From positions 4,776,501 through 4,840,500 of the forward strand of contig NC_087105.1 in NCBI RefSeq assembly GCF_963855985.1: a stretch of 64,000 nt of DNA. The letters are read 5' to 3'. This document shows, piece after piece, positions 12,389 through 24,567 of this stretch. The stretch is from Ostrinia nubilalis. Taxonomy: Eukaryota; Arthropoda; Insecta; Lepidoptera; Crambidae. The notes below the pieces were generated by a model. It did no database searches and was not told the origin of the DNA. It saw nothing but the letters and a program-made list of their open reading frames with translations. Position 1 is the first letter of the stretch, and each line of letters starts with the position of its first letter. The position numbers and the translations under genes are program-made.

Positions 12389-13521
12389 AGTAGGATATCA
12401 CAATGTCCTGAGGATACCTAATACCTACCTAGTATGTAAACTGTCTACTAATATTTAAGTAGGTATATTTAAAAACAAAGCTAGATTTCTAGCTATTTAG
12501 TAATGGCGAATTATAATAAGTCAAGCCGCAGATATTTTTTTTTGCCACGGCATCTAACCTCAGATTTTATAACTAAGCCACGGGATATTAAAAGGCTTCA
12601 AATATATTAATTCGCGTTCTTTTAAATGCCACCTAAATATCCCAAAGAAAGTGTCAAATGAAGAACAACAATTATTATTACCAATTTTACAATTAACTAA
12701 CAATTTACATTGTACAGCTTTAACAAACAATCCTTAAAAAACATAGTTCAAGCTTGAACTAGAGAACATCAAATCTTATAAATTTAGCTTCTGAAATAAT
12801 ACATTCGTATTCTTTTAACATGAAAAATGGCCAGGCAATGAAAATGTACAGAGGGAAATGCTTGGAACATAATTTTTAACATTGTAACTTTGTTTGAGAC
12901 ATAGGGTTAGGGTTAGGACAATGTTGTTTTAATCTACCCACAAAATTTAATGAAATTTGAATTTGTGGTTCCTTAAAAATTCACAAAAAATGCTAGTATG
13001 GAAATAATCAATTTTCGTAAAATTCTTCTTACAAAACGCTAATTTAATAAGTAAGGAACTACTTAGTATAAATAATTCCTAATAAAAGGCTATTTATTGC
13101 AAACAAATAATTTGAATTTGAATAGGTAAATAAAATTATCTCTTGGTAGAAGAGAAAAGAGACACGAGTTTCATACATTTCATACAAAAACAATATGTTT
13201 GAATATCCGTTGTTTTTTTTACTTTGCTTAGTTTGGGACTAGAAGCGTAGCGTAAAATGTTTAAGGATATTTATTTATTTATTTCATTTTAAAGGAGTAA
13301 GAATGGATTTAAGTAGAAAAAATATGTCATTTTCACTTCTTTTCAGTTATTTTACAACGTAAGAAAAACCAGATATTCTACAAAACGAATGTACATTTAT
13401 TAGTCTAGGTCTTTTAGTTTCGACGTCATTGTTGAACAAGGATACCCCTTCCCAGTGGTTCCATAGAGCGGTTAACACCTTTACTGCGGCAGTAACTTTC
13501 TAATACTTTCCATTCCTTCGG

Positions 13522-14423
13522 TACAAGGTCAGTAAACCTGGTATTAAAACTTACATTGTGGCGGCACAAGGCTTAAAGACCTTGTAATATTTAAGATATA
13601 TTAATTTTATTTTTGGCTTCATGTTAATAGATATTGTGTTTTTTTTCTTTGAATATTAATAATAATGCATTTATTGACATACACCTGAAGGCGTTCGTGA
13701 ATAACTTGTTTAGTATAAAAATTATAGCTATATTCAAAATACAAGGCTTATGCACCCTGTGCCGCACTGAAGTAGGGAAGTCTGGTGGGTATTCTAGGGA
13801 TGTGAAATACAAATATCGATAGTTTTAATTAAGTTTTAATAAAAATTTAAAAAAGTGTCAAACAAAGATGTTTTGATAATTAAGTCTAAATATTTTACAA
13901 ATAAGACATACGTGCATAAATACTTAAATAAGCTATATTTAAAGAAAACATATTATTTAATAACATTTAGTTACAACTTCAAATGTTTGTCACGAAAAAC
14001 TATTTAAATTAGCAATAAATCGTGTAGCAAATTAAATTATAATCAATTTGCAGTTTTGATTTTGTTTGTTTCTCTTGACGCCATGTCGACATGTGCGTTT
14101 CTTACGAATGCGAGGCAACACTGGCTGCACGAAGCTAGCGTGGGGTGCGGTACCAGGTGCGCAGGGTACAAGGTGCTTCGACCTGGTTTCGCATTGTGAA
14201 GACATTTTATTACTTCCGTGCGGTACCAGGTCTAAAAACCTGGTATTAAGGTAGGTACATCATTGGATTCTATTTTAAGAATACATAATAGATATATATT
14301 CATCACTTTCCTACACCGGACCCAATTGAAGTTATGCCTTTCGCACGACAAGGAAGACTATAATTTTCTTAGCCGCACGGTAAGCGAGACGTACACAAGG
14401 TCTATAGACCTGGTTTCGCACTC
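13522..14423. repeat. five copies of a small hairpin motif (ACAAGGTC..GACCTGGT)
   Basis: Imperfect palindromes of one design occur at 13,522-13,547, 13,565-13,590, 14,167-14,193, 14,223-14,250 and 14,392-14,423, each with AAGGTC or CAGGTC pairing to GACCT or ACCTGGT around a 4-6 base loop. Three or more are followed by TATTAA or TTTCGCA. They lie inside the 2.85 kb transposon and could be subterminal protein-binding repeats. Confidence 0.6.
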
Positions 14424-15061
14424 AACGTGTTAACATGCGAAAATGCACTGATTCAAATAATCCCTTAAAGTTTGATCACTACATGCCCGACACACTGAAA
14501 GTTTTTAGTTTCAATTCGTTTTTATTTGACTGTACTTTTGAAAAGGTGCGAGTTGACGAACAAAATAATAGGTAAAATCGGAATTTCCCAACTCGCGCCT
14601 GCTAACGAGTTTGACAGGTGCGAGATGACGAACAACCCCCTTCAGAGTGAATCTCGAGCACATATTACCTTTTGAAACTAAGTTACAGAATAATCTCGAG
14701 TTAGAGAAAATAATCTTTAACTGTTCGTCAGTAAAGTTCAAAATTATTCAGATCAAAGTTGTTTGACGATTTAACTTGTCAAGAAGATTATTATGATTGA
14801 TAAACTAAAACCTTCTTGTTGGTTCAACCAGCCATTATCCATTAAATAAAAAAACTACATTTTGTAACATTGCACTGATATGATAGAAAAATAAACAAGC
14901 AAAACCTTATTCGTTAGCAAACGTCATATTTATATTTAAATGTTAGCAGAACTGTTTCTTGCACGGTTATGTTGGCAGGTTTGACTCTTACAGTACCTAG
15001 TGCAAGCGAAAACCGACACTAAGCTGACGAACCTTTTCATTCCGCGACTGTACATCATATG

Positions 15062-15438
15062 TTTTTTTTAGATTTTTCATTTTCTTATTTTAGAAGTTAG
15101 AGGGGCGGCAACTTTTTTCCACTTTCCACGCAAACTATTCGGTTTAGAAAAAAAATATCGATATCATTTTTGAAGACCTATCCATAGATACCCCACACGT
15201 ATGTGTTTGATGAAAAAAATTTTTTTGAGTTTCAGTTCTAAGTATGGGGAACCCCCAATATTTATTATTATTTTTTATTTTTGCATCAAAATCTTAATGC
15301 GGTTCACAGAATACCAAGTTTCAACAGTATAGCTCTTATAGTTTCGGAAAAAAATGGCTGTGACATACGGACGGACATACAGACATGACGAATCTATAAG
15401 GGTTCCGTTTTTTGCCATTTGGCTACGGAACCCTAAAA
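15062..15438. repeat. dispersed repeat ending in GGCTACGGAACCCTAAAA
   Basis: GGGTTCCGTTTTTTGCCATT followed by TGGCTACGGAACCCT forms a small hairpin at the right end. The body includes GACATACGGACGGACATACA. This matches a very common lepidopteran interspersed repeat (from memory). Related ends appear near 17,050 and 55,157. Confidence 0.65.
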
Positions 15439-15470
15439 AGGAGAGTAGTCTATTCACACAGGCATGAGTT

Positions 15471-15548
15471 AGCGCGCTTGCTCACAAATACCAATATGAT
15501 CCGACGTAGTAACGTCGGATCATATTGGTATTTGTGAGCAAGCGCGCT
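15471..15548. repeat. perfect 37-bp palindrome, 4-nt loop
   Basis: 15,471-15,507 is exactly the reverse complement of 15,512-15,548, with loop AGTA. The arm begins AGCGCGCTTGCTCACAAATA and ends GATCCGACGT. There is no mismatch in 37 pairs. A MITE begins about 40 bp downstream. Confidence 0.95.
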
Positions 15549-15590
15549 GCAATTTGCAGTAGCAAATTCAACGTAAAGGCTTGTTCGCAC

Positions 15591-15889
15591 TAGTCGAGTA
15601 ATTTAGTAAAGTAACTAAACTACACACTATATTGGCCAAAAAAACCATTCGCACTTTGATGGAGTACAGTTTACAAGTAATTACACTACAAGTAACCTCT
15701 CGTTTCGGACTCGTTTAGTTGGTGAGCGAGTGAGCAGGGACGCGTGGTGGTGCTACTCGCCTGTCAAAATAGAACAAAATTTATTAGCTCTAACTAATCG
15801 ATTTAGTAACCTACTCGACTAAATATTTGGTGTTCGGACACGTTTAGCTACTAAATTCCTACTCGCCACTCGACTAAATTACTCGACTA
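15591..15889. mobile_element. MITE with TAGTCGAGTAATTTAGT termini
   Basis: TAGTCGAGTAATTTAGTA at the left is mirrored by ACTAAATTACTCGACTA at the right. A second internal pair (AGTAACTAAAC / GTTTAGCTACT) extends the inverted similarity. About 300 bp, non-coding. Confidence 0.75.
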
Positions 15890-17412
15890 CTTACTTGGAA
15901 CAAATCTTTACTCACAATATGATACAATCAAGTTACTGCAAATTCAACGTAACACACATTGAGTTTAAAACATTGTCTATTCCATTAAATGTTTAGCAAT
16001 AGCAATTAGATTAAACAATAAATTGATATGCGATTGGAACTTCGATTGGTACTCCATTACTAAGCTCCGCCTTTTTCTTGTTCTAAATGTGAATTTAATG
16101 AGTTACTCAAGCCAAAAAGTTTCATTTTACTATATTTTTTTATCTAAAACCTTCAAACACTCGTAGTCAATATTATCTAGAGTAATCTATTCTAGACTAT
16201 TTCAAAATGCTGGATGTTTTTTATTGGGATTTAGTCTGCGTTTGATCTCAACACACACAAGATGAGTTCTAACTAGTAAAACTGTTCTTTTTAATAGAAA
16301 AATTATATAACAAATGCAATTCAGTGTAAGGAGGAAAACATTAATTCCTTTCATGTAATTATTATTAAATTATTATGATAATTTAATTGAGTGAGAGTCC
16401 AGGAAAAAGAAATGTAATATTTTTAAAAACCTTGTGCTTTTAAATATCAAATATTCGTAATCATAAAATCCTTCATAAATCTAAACCTACTTTTCCTAAT
16501 GACGGCTATAAAAATATCTTAATATCTTTTTCATACGAACATTCTGAAACAAAATTAAAAAAGTTTCGTCTACTTATAGAATCGTTTAAGAGCCTGAAGT
16601 GGGTACGTCGCCTTTGGCAAGCTGAAACCGGCCAAGTTAAATATCATCAAACAATTTCAGTTTAGTAAGTACAAGTAGATTTATTTGTGGTAATTTATTT
16701 TCAGATACGTCCTTGAGACTATAATCACATTTATTTATTATTCTGTGGTACATATAATGAAATATAAGTTTTGCTCGCGGCTTTATCCGCACTGGAAAAA
16801 TTGTTTGGTTACTAGTTACACAAAAAAGTGACCTGCAAACTCGCAAACGCAAACTGAGTGTTAACCTGTAACTAAACCAGGTTTAGCTCACTACAATAGT
16901 TTCTTTAATTTACACAACATTTTGTTCCTAGCTTAAAAATCACTCTCACAGGAGCTAAAAACGTTAGGGTTCCTTTAAATTACGTTACGAAATTATCTTA
17001 TAATAACATCTGCTATTTGTTGATATTTTATGTATGACTTTTCTAGTTTTAGGGTTCCGTGCACCAAGATAACAGATATTATGTTGATTATTTTACCAGA
17101 AGTGATCACAGTTGAAAAGTTAACTCTATCTTATAGACTCTATAACAACGTTTCCAATATTCAGTTTCCAACTATAGGTACCGTGACAAAGAAAACTCAC
17201 AAAATATGAGAAAACTGTTGTCGAAGATTTTTCATTAATTAATTACATAAACAGAATGTGGAATTGTGAATTAATCATTTTAGTTCCCAGTTCACTGGCT
17301 CGCATGTGAAGATTAAACGAACAATGGCGGCGGTTGAAATGCACGTAAATCTGAGGGAAATTGTATTGAAAACAAGCAAGCAATGTATTTGTTTGCAGGA
17401 TCTTATGTATAA
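15890..17412. other. no gene recognised
   Basis: AT-rich, non-coding in appearance. A partial GGGTTCCGTGCACC repeat end occurs at about 17,052. Confidence 0.55.
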
Positions 17413-17604
17413 CTAGCGGCCGCCCGCGACTTCGTTTGTGGACCCGTTTTACCCCCTTAGGGGTTAAATTTTGCAAAATCCCTTCTTAGTGAGCACCTAC
17501 GTTCTAAAAGGAACCCCCATGCTAAATTTGAGACTTGAGTTTCTGATATTTCGTGATGAGTCAGTCAATCAGTGACCTTTCGCTTTTATAGATATAGATT
17601 AAGA
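17413..17604 (-). mobile_element. Helitron-like copy with CTAG end
   Basis: On the minus strand it starts TCTTAATCTATATCTATAAA, runs through GCGAAAGGTCACTGATTGAC and ends GTCGCGGGCGGCCGCTAG then T. The GC-rich palindromic stretch before CTAG fits a Helitron 3' hairpin. A related fragment is at 34,433-34,556. Confidence 0.65.
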
Positions 17605-18548
17605 GACTGAGTTTAGTTTATTATTTAGTTCCTTTTATTGTCAGTTGTAGCTGGAGAATATTGGACACCGTGATACGAATTGCAGAAATGTAAACCATAT
17701 TACGAGTAGGTATGCTATAAAGTTTTCGGTGCACCAGTTTCACTTTAATCACTTTATTTGTTATGTTCGAAAACAAAGAAAAGTTTAGTAAAGTTTTCCC
17801 GCGGTTTTGAGCGCAAATGCATTACTTTTTTTTCCTCGGTATTGGGTAGTTGACATCAAAAAACACTTTTCCCTAGCCCTGAAAAAGATTAGCTTTTTCA
17901 ACGTTCCTTAAAATTAATTTTTTTGTAGCTTTGAAATCAATAAAGTAGTCAATTGAGTTCGCAAACTAGTGACGTTTTTGCTTCCGTTTGCCATACAATC
18001 TATGGAGAGTCGCTTTTTGATTAAGGGCCTATAAAAAGATGTCAATTGGCTATATGATTATCAACTACTCTATTTCCTTTGCCTACAGAAAAAAATACAA
18101 TGTGAGTTATATGAGCCTATGTATAAACCTTTGAATTGCCCAATTAAGGAATTAGTAATGACTATAAGATATTATGGCTAAAAACCAGTGCGTGTGGAAT
18201 CTTCCGCTGTTGGGTGACTGCTCTAAAATCACCATATAAATATTCATTACCCAAGTACTCGTAAGTAAACAGTTGCTTTTTCGTCAAGCAAAACTAATTA
18301 CTATCATTAAGCAAAGGACTGCTGATAGAGAGAACAGTAGTTCTCATTGGCCTCTAGATTATTAAGGAGAACAATAAATGCATAGCTTGCCTGTATGTTA
18401 TAAATGAGAGAAATTACCACCACATTTTTATGTAGGTAAGCAAAAAATATCAAGGCACCAAAATAAAATACGAAACTAGAACTTTTAGCTCCCAGCTTTT
18501 GATCTATCCAATAAAAATATACCCACTTTAATGGCTTCGATTGTGTGA
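17605..18548. other. no gene recognised
   Basis: No credible exon. The 119-codon minus-strand frame running across 18,307-18,666 overlaps the MITE at 18,549 and is not considered a gene. Confidence 0.5.
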
Positions 18549-18688
18549 TACAGTCAGTCAAATAGCTCTTGACACCCAAAGTGACCAAAAAGTTGATCCT
18601 AATAACAACCTTATTCCAATTGTAACAAAGACGTGTTGCGAACTTTTTGGCTACTTTTGGTGTCACGAACTATTTGACGCTGACTGTA
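18549..18688. mobile_element. MITE, TACAGTCAGC family, copy 1
   Basis: The ends TACAGTCAGT and GCTGACTGTA enclose an imperfect palindrome (GACACCCAAAGTGACCAAAA ... TTTGGCTACTTTTGGTGTCA). It is 140 bp, the same length as copy 2 at 29,440-29,579. The TA edge suggests a Tc1/mariner-type relative. Confidence 0.85.
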
Positions 18689-18816
18689 CATACAACGCGT
18701 GTCGTCTGTCGACTAATCAGAGCATACAGTTAACTATTCTTTGACAAGCTGTTTATTTTTATCAGCGAACTCTGAAAGGAAGTGAAGTGTGTTTATCTGC
18801 TAGTTAATTTAATTCA

Positions 18817-19279
18817 TACAGGGTGAACAAGAATACAACTGTTATATTTAATTTAAATAATAATATGAGTAAATAAAATACAGATCCTTAAATGATTTCT
18901 TGGTTTTCATAATAATACTATCGCGGTCTCCAAGATGTTACATGCTTGTTTACGATTTCTATGTAGATTTCTATAAACATAGTGAGTATGACTATCTAAT
19001 AGATTTTTTTTTCACAAGGAAGACCTTGAGAGGTGTACTCTCGATTCTGAGGACCCTATGGCTAACATAGCCCATGTTGGCTCCTCTCCCTACCAGAAGA
19101 GCGGTGCCTGCACATCGTGCAGCATTTCTGTTGAGGTTGAGGACTTGTTTTAAGACAAGTCTCCAGCTAAAATAACTTTGTATGTAGTAAATTTTAGTCT
19201 AAAATAAATTACTTATAATGCATGTTTTGCTGCAAAATTTATCAGAAGTGTGCATATTATACAACCCAAACACCCTGTA
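18817..19279. mobile_element. possible element with TACAGGGTG / CACCCTGTA ends
   Basis: The short ends TACAGGGTGAAC and AACACCCTGTA are inverted. The inside (GC-richer at 19,015-19,150) is not palindromic and has no frame of note. Given only about 9 bp of terminal match, the boundaries are tentative. Confidence 0.35.
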
Positions 19280-19389
19280 GAGTTACGTCTAGTTTAGATC
19301 ATTGGACTCGTATGAGCGATGATTCACAAAAAAGGAACCAAGCGTAGCAAATTAGGTAGGATTGCAATAAATTTCCGTGCAAAATGAAC

Positions 19390-19724
19390 TACAGGGTGAA
19401 CGGAATGACTTGATGCCAATGATCTGATTGACTATTCCCAGACTGTCGAAAAAACTGTCGGTAAATCAATCACTAAAAACTGTCAATAATATCTTTGTAT
19501 GTAGGTAATGAGTATAATCATCATCAAACTAACAACGAAAAAAATATGTATAAAAGAGTTTTACATATTATGCAGTTATTTGCATATTGGTTTGAGATGG
19601 TCTTTATTTAGGACTCTACACACCAAACCCACCGACAGCCCGGCGGCTTGGTGTCGGCGGCTTTCTCATATCGGCGGGCTTAGTGTGTAGACTGCATTAG
19701 GATTTCTACTTCAGACACCCTGTA
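19390..19724. mobile_element. possible element with TACAGGGTG / CACCCTGTA ends
   Basis: It has the same terminal 9-mers as the neighbouring candidate and contains the separate inverted-repeat element at 19,613-19,692. Boundaries rest on short matches only. Confidence 0.35.
19613..19692. mobile_element. 80-bp MITE, GACTCTACACACCAA termini
   Basis: GACTCTACACACCAAACCCA on the left is complementary, with a few mismatches, to GGGCTTAGTGTGTAGAC on the right. The GC-rich middle (GCCCGGCGGCTTGGTGTCGG) gives a compact hairpin. Confidence 0.65.
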
Positions 19725-19789
19725 TAATAAAGCCGACGGGTCATAGTACGCGGAATCGTTGACCACTAAAACAAAAACTCAGCCGCATC

Positions 19790-19980
19790 TAAATAAATAA
19801 CTCAAAGGTGACTGTCTGACTGACATAGTGATCTATCAAACCACTGGACGGATCGGGCTGAAATTTGGCATGCAGGTAGATGTTATGACGTAGGCATCCG
19901 CTAAGAAAGGATTTTACGAAACTCCACCCCTAAGGGGGTAAAACGGAATCCATGCGTACGAAGTCGCAGGCGGCCGCTAG
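19790..19980 (+). mobile_element. Helitron-like 3' part with CTAG end
   Basis: It contains GGTGACTGTCTGACTGACAT, a CACCCCTAAGGGGGTAAAAC stretch, and ends GAAGTCGCAGGCGGCCGCTAG followed by T. The terminal structure is the same as in the minus-strand copies at 12,044 and 17,413. Confidence 0.65.
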
Positions 19981-20240
19981 TTTTTAAATAAAATTGGATC
20001 AATAATCGGCCCATCGAGCACAGTAAATGCCCATGAAATATTGCAATCTTGAAGCCTGCCTTGCCGGAGTAGTTGACCTTAAAGTATAACTGGACTTGTA
20101 TAGTCGGCCACACAATTAATGGTAGTAAAAGTATGCCAAAACGTATTTATTGTAATTGTAAACAAACTTCGTAAAAGTTATATTGCATAACGGTAGCCTT
20201 TATAGGTTCCGTACTCGAAGATGCTAAAGAAGTATAATTT

Positions 20241-20346
20241 AGTCTTACTTTAACTTTAACAAACATCAAAATTCTGACAAACTCCATACAAAAAGCACCT
20301 GTTATTGCTATAGTTTATGTTATAGTAAGTTGGTGCAACTCAGCCA
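20241..20346. mobile_element. MITE, GGCTGRGTTGCACCA family, copy 4 (partial)
   Basis: The reverse orientation of the family core (CAAACTCCATACAAAAAGCA) and the right terminus TTGGTGCAACTCAGCC are present; the other terminus is missing. Confidence 0.65.
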
Positions 20347-22134
20347 GTCTATCTAACTACAAAAAATCTGAAACTTAAAAATAGCTACTTAGAAAGTTCA
20401 TGTCTATACATAAGAAAAATGTAGGTATAAAAATATAGAAAAAAGGCGATCGTGAGGTGATTAAAATTATAAGGTATTTTTTCGCCTTTTTTGGCGGTGC
20501 GCGGTGGCTGGTCGTCATATTTAAACTTAAGAAAAAACATACCAACCGAATAGAGAACCTCCTCCTTTTGTTGTGTCGGTTAAAAAAATCAAAACTGGCA
20601 ACATCATGTGTGTCTAGACGACTAGATAAGAACCTGTCTTTTCCATAAGCAGTCAGTTCTGCGATACGAGCTACCTTTTGACAGCTCGCTCAACCGTAAA
20701 ATTACTGCCAGCTGCTTTTGGTCTTTGGAAAAAGTAGTTAACTTGAACTAAATTAGATCCATTGTATAAACAAGTTCAAAATGCCACTAATTCTGCAAAA
20801 ATGTTAACTAGATTTTTACCAAGTATCATTTTGAGCTTGCTTTGAGAAATAATGTCAATAGTTTTTGTTGAGCATAAAACTATTTTAAAGACAAATCAGC
20901 CATGCGCAACCTACTCAGTTTATTGTCCCCAAGTAGGTACGCTATGAGGTGTGATTGTGTGAACTACAAACAATCACCTTTTTACAATACAATCCTTTAA
21001 ATTGTCATTCTGCCCAAATATCGTCGAACATTAAAAATAAACACATAGTAACTAATTAGGTTTAGTACGTATTTCTGTTTATCGCAATTTCACTATGACC
21101 GAATACAAGTTTTAATTTAGCCATGACCACAGTTGCTGCCACCCCACACAAAAAAATATAAATTCTAGGAATACTTATTACAATAAAACTAAAAATAATA
21201 CCAAATTTTTGGCAGCGTAATTCAAAGTTTTAATTGCTTGCTACACAGGATTTTATAAATATTTCAGAGTTTCTAAACGAAACACCATTTAACTAATTTC
21301 TAAATGTAACAAGTTTTTACAATAGATTTCGAATTTAAAAGCACATGACATGTCATTGCATTAAAATTAATTGCGGTATTCATCTTGGCGCATTAAAAAC
21401 AGCTTCACTCTTTTCTAATACAATATGCTAAGAAATAATGTACAGTGAATGCAGTAGGTGCATTTTTAACATGGTGTGTAAGTAAAACTAGTGAGCAAAA
21501 CCATACTGTAGGTGTAAATGCTTAAATATTGCCCATTTAAAGATGTGCAATCCTCTTAGAAGATAACACACCTATCAAATAATAGATTCTGTACCTTATA
21601 TTTACCTACTATCGTTGAATAAATAGGTGGAAAGGATCGCCATCTGTTCATGGTGTGTTTATTAAACTTTCCTCTCCAATTTTATCGCTATGGGAGATAA
21701 AGTACGTAAGTATGGTGTGAAACAAAAAGGAGAACCTCAGGCCTGGGACCAATCAAGAAAGAAGGCTCTAGGTGAGCTTGCCGGGGAGAGGCGTTTGGTG
21801 TATCCGTTGGGACCAACATCCAAATGTGTGCACCAACTCTACTCTCGTAAAGTTGGCGTTGCGATAGTAGGTAATTTAACGAGGGCAAAGGACGCGAGAA
21901 TAATCGAACAAGGGCTGAGTACAACGTACAGAGGAAAGCTTGCGATAGTATAATCATAGAAACACAGATCACTACCAGAAGTTTAAAGATATTTTCCTCA
22001 GAACACAGCTAAAAACAGTGGGCGAATTTTACTGCGCATCGGAAGTCGCCCATCATGGCCGCTAGCCCTAACAGTGCACCATACAGGTAATATTAACACA
22101 TACATAGTATTTCTGAATGCTGTAGTGTCGTCAC
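20347..22134. other. no gene assigned; unusual segment 21,690-21,960
   Basis: Mostly AT-rich. At 21,690-21,960 the DNA is GC-richer and open on both strands (about 87 codons plus, 94 minus). The plus frame reads GEPQAWDQSRKKALGELAGE and onward and is not recognised. It may be a dispersed repeat rather than a gene. Confidence 0.4.
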
Positions 22135-22339
22135 AGATCGTTTCATCCACGAAGACGCGCCCCATCATTCTGCTGCTAATGTTTGAGGGTTATTGGTACA
22201 CTCTAAATTATCCATGAGTATACAGTTGTACACGAACACTACAATAATGACGCTCGGATTGCTCGGATCAAACTCCCCGCACCCCGCTCTTCCTTCGACC
22301 AAAAATTGGTGGGGCGTGTCTTCGTGGATGAAACGATCT
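22135..22339. mobile_element. MITE with AGATCGTTTCATCCACGAAG termini
   Basis: AGATCGTTTCATCCACGAAG plus ACGCGCCCC at the left is mirrored at the right by GGGGCGTGTCTTCGTGGATG plus AAACGATCT, giving 29 bp with one mismatch. 205 bp, non-coding. Confidence 0.85.
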
Positions 22340-24567
22340 ATGTATACCTTAGATAGAGGCTACTGTACCTGTAGTTGTTTTGGCTATTGCATAAACATAA
22401 AAGTTTAATCGCCCACTAATTGAATGGACAAATGGTAAACATTGTACGTCATGATTTACTAGTGCTGTTTGCCAAATAGTTGCCAAATTAATTTAAAATA
22501 ACAAGATTCCCGAATTTCGCATGAGACCATTAATTAACAGAGTCCATTAACGCCCGATTTACAAAAATTAGATCTAATTTTATTATAACTGTGTGCAGTT
22601 ACATTTATGTTTTAAATTGTTTGTGCTCGTACGTTTAACAAATTAGCAAGTACTGACCCTGGGAAAGATTGATGGAATGATAAATGAAAGATGTAGACCT
22701 GGACCAAACAACAAGCCGGGTTAGGATTACACCATATTGTAATGATATCTGACGAACACCAGTAGTAGTTAGTTATTCTAACTATTAATCGGAAAAAAAT
22801 CAATCAGGGATATAAAAATAAAATCAATCAAGACAGGCAATATATGGAACTACCTCAATCTCCCTTTCCGTACCCCAATAGTATTCTTTCTCAGTGTCAA
22901 TACCTCACATAAAAGGACTTGATTACATAAAAATAGGATTCTTCAAATGTTGGCGACCCATTGAATATTGTCTTCAATTGCTCTATTAACATGACGTATG
23001 CGTATTATACCTACCTACAGAGTAACACACAATAAAATATTATCAATGAAAACAATCAGCAGCCTAATACATAACACACTATCACATAAATTTTCCATCT
23101 ACTAGCTAGATCGATTGTCGTGTATCAACAATCAGTCGGTCTAGACATGCCAATATACGTCTTTAATTTTATCAAGGGCGTATCTAATAGCTTCAATCGT
23201 TCCAATCGACCAGAATAGATGCCTACACCAAATGTAGTAAACATAGTATTATGATATAACAGCTCTCCAGTTGCTAAGAGGTGATAGCACATACATCGCC
23301 TATCTTGATCGGGAAATGCAGGATTGCATATTTTGTTATCACGCAATGAATGGGTGACACAGAGATAGAGTAGATGCAAGGAGTTGCCAACATTGTAATG
23401 CGTAGTATACAAAGTTGCAGCGTGACTTTAGTATTTATTTATATACGTAAACAGTTGCGATTTGTTTTACACGTGCAAGCCGTTCCGACTTTTAATTGGA
23501 CAATGATTGTCTTCGGTTTGTATATTGTATATCCCATATTGTGTGTCCGCGAAGCATTTACGTAGCGTAATTAAAATGCGTATGCACGCTTCTACGTCGA
23601 TTACTTGTTTACATTGTGTGTATTAGTATAGATGGAAAAAATATTGTCTTTACCCAGCGAGGGGAACTATCGCAAAGGCATTATGCAGTACACATACTCG
23701 TACAAAGAAAAATCAACCTTAAAATCTCTTTAAGGCTGCGACTATAGGCACGATCCGATCTAAAGGCAGCACATCAAAATACACAAAGTGGCAATTTATA
23801 CAGTTCAATTAAGCGCTATTTTGCAAAAAAAACTATACTCTAATGTGCTATCGGAGCTTCGGTATTATTATGCCCTTGCCTATTTTCTAGTGTAATTCCC
23901 AAAAAAATAACAAGGCAGAAAACGCAGCAGAAAACTAAGTAGGTTTACAAATCAAAGAAACTCTCAGCAGAATACCAGCTTCATTATCTCTTGATAAGGT
24001 CATCATTTTCCTCCTCATTTGATTTGAAATAAAGCAAGATTTTACTTCAGCTTCTGCTATATCACAAAGAGTTACGGTAGACTAGCTTAATGCAAGTAAA
24101 CCGGTGCACCCCAAAATTTTCTGACACTTAATTTTGTAGAGATATGTGTACAAAAATATATATAGACGACAGCACATCAAAACAACTGCACGCAGGAAGA
24201 TTTAATGAATGCCACTGACGCCACTCTTGTAGCGGAGTTTTGGGCTGACACTGTATAGGTTTGTTGTCAACACGACAAGAAGAAGAGCATCAGACTACAC
24301 ATTTTTGTCACAAAATAATCCCTATTACAACCGACAAGATACCACAGTGTTCAGCTTAAACTGCCGTCATCTGTTATATTGGATTTTGTTATGTAGAGTC
24401 AGCCAAGAGTGACAATATAGTTAGCTACAAACGCCACCGCGGTTAACTCAATTGTTCTTCTATTTTACGTAATTATGCACAATTAGAGTGTAATTAATAC
24501 GTATGTCGACAATTTGAGTGTTTTTCCACAAGGCTTCGCGTGGCTTCACCGATACCATAAGATTTGT
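22340..24567. other. no gene recognised
   Basis: AT-rich DNA. The 95-codon minus frame at 23,125-23,412 has no recognised domain. Confidence 0.5.

Larger units (their letters stand above)
11785..14635. mobile_element. 2.85 kb non-autonomous DNA transposon nested in the outer element
   Basis: The terminal inverted repeats are TTATTCGTCATCTCGCACCT and AGGTGCGAGATGACGAACAA. The AGGTGCGAG-TGACGAA motif is repeated subterminally (two copies left, three right, some degenerate). CCTTCAACGAG on the left and CCTTCAGAGTG on the right may be a diverged 8-10 bp target duplication, which would fit a hAT-like or P-like element. No transposase frame is present. The right third holds the repeated small hairpins listed separately, and a Helitron-like copy sits inside. 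Confidence 0.65.
11731..15052. mobile_element. TA-flanked inverted-repeat element, split by a nested transposon
   Basis: The ends are TACAGTCACGGAATGAAAAG and CTTTTCATTCCGCGACTGTA. The two outer parts (11,731-11,784 and about 14,636-15,052) line up end to end with the intact 455-bp relative at 34,880-35,334 in reverse orientation. The TA at both edges fits a Tc1/mariner-type target site. About 2.85 kb of foreign DNA separates the parts. Confidence 0.8.

Noticed and set aside
18307..18666. 119-codon minus-strand open frame
   Set aside because: Most of its N-terminal part is the TACAGTCAGC MITE; there is no recognisable protein feature.
23125..23412. 95-codon minus-strand open frame
   Set aside because: No domain, low-complexity AT-driven composition, and no splice support.
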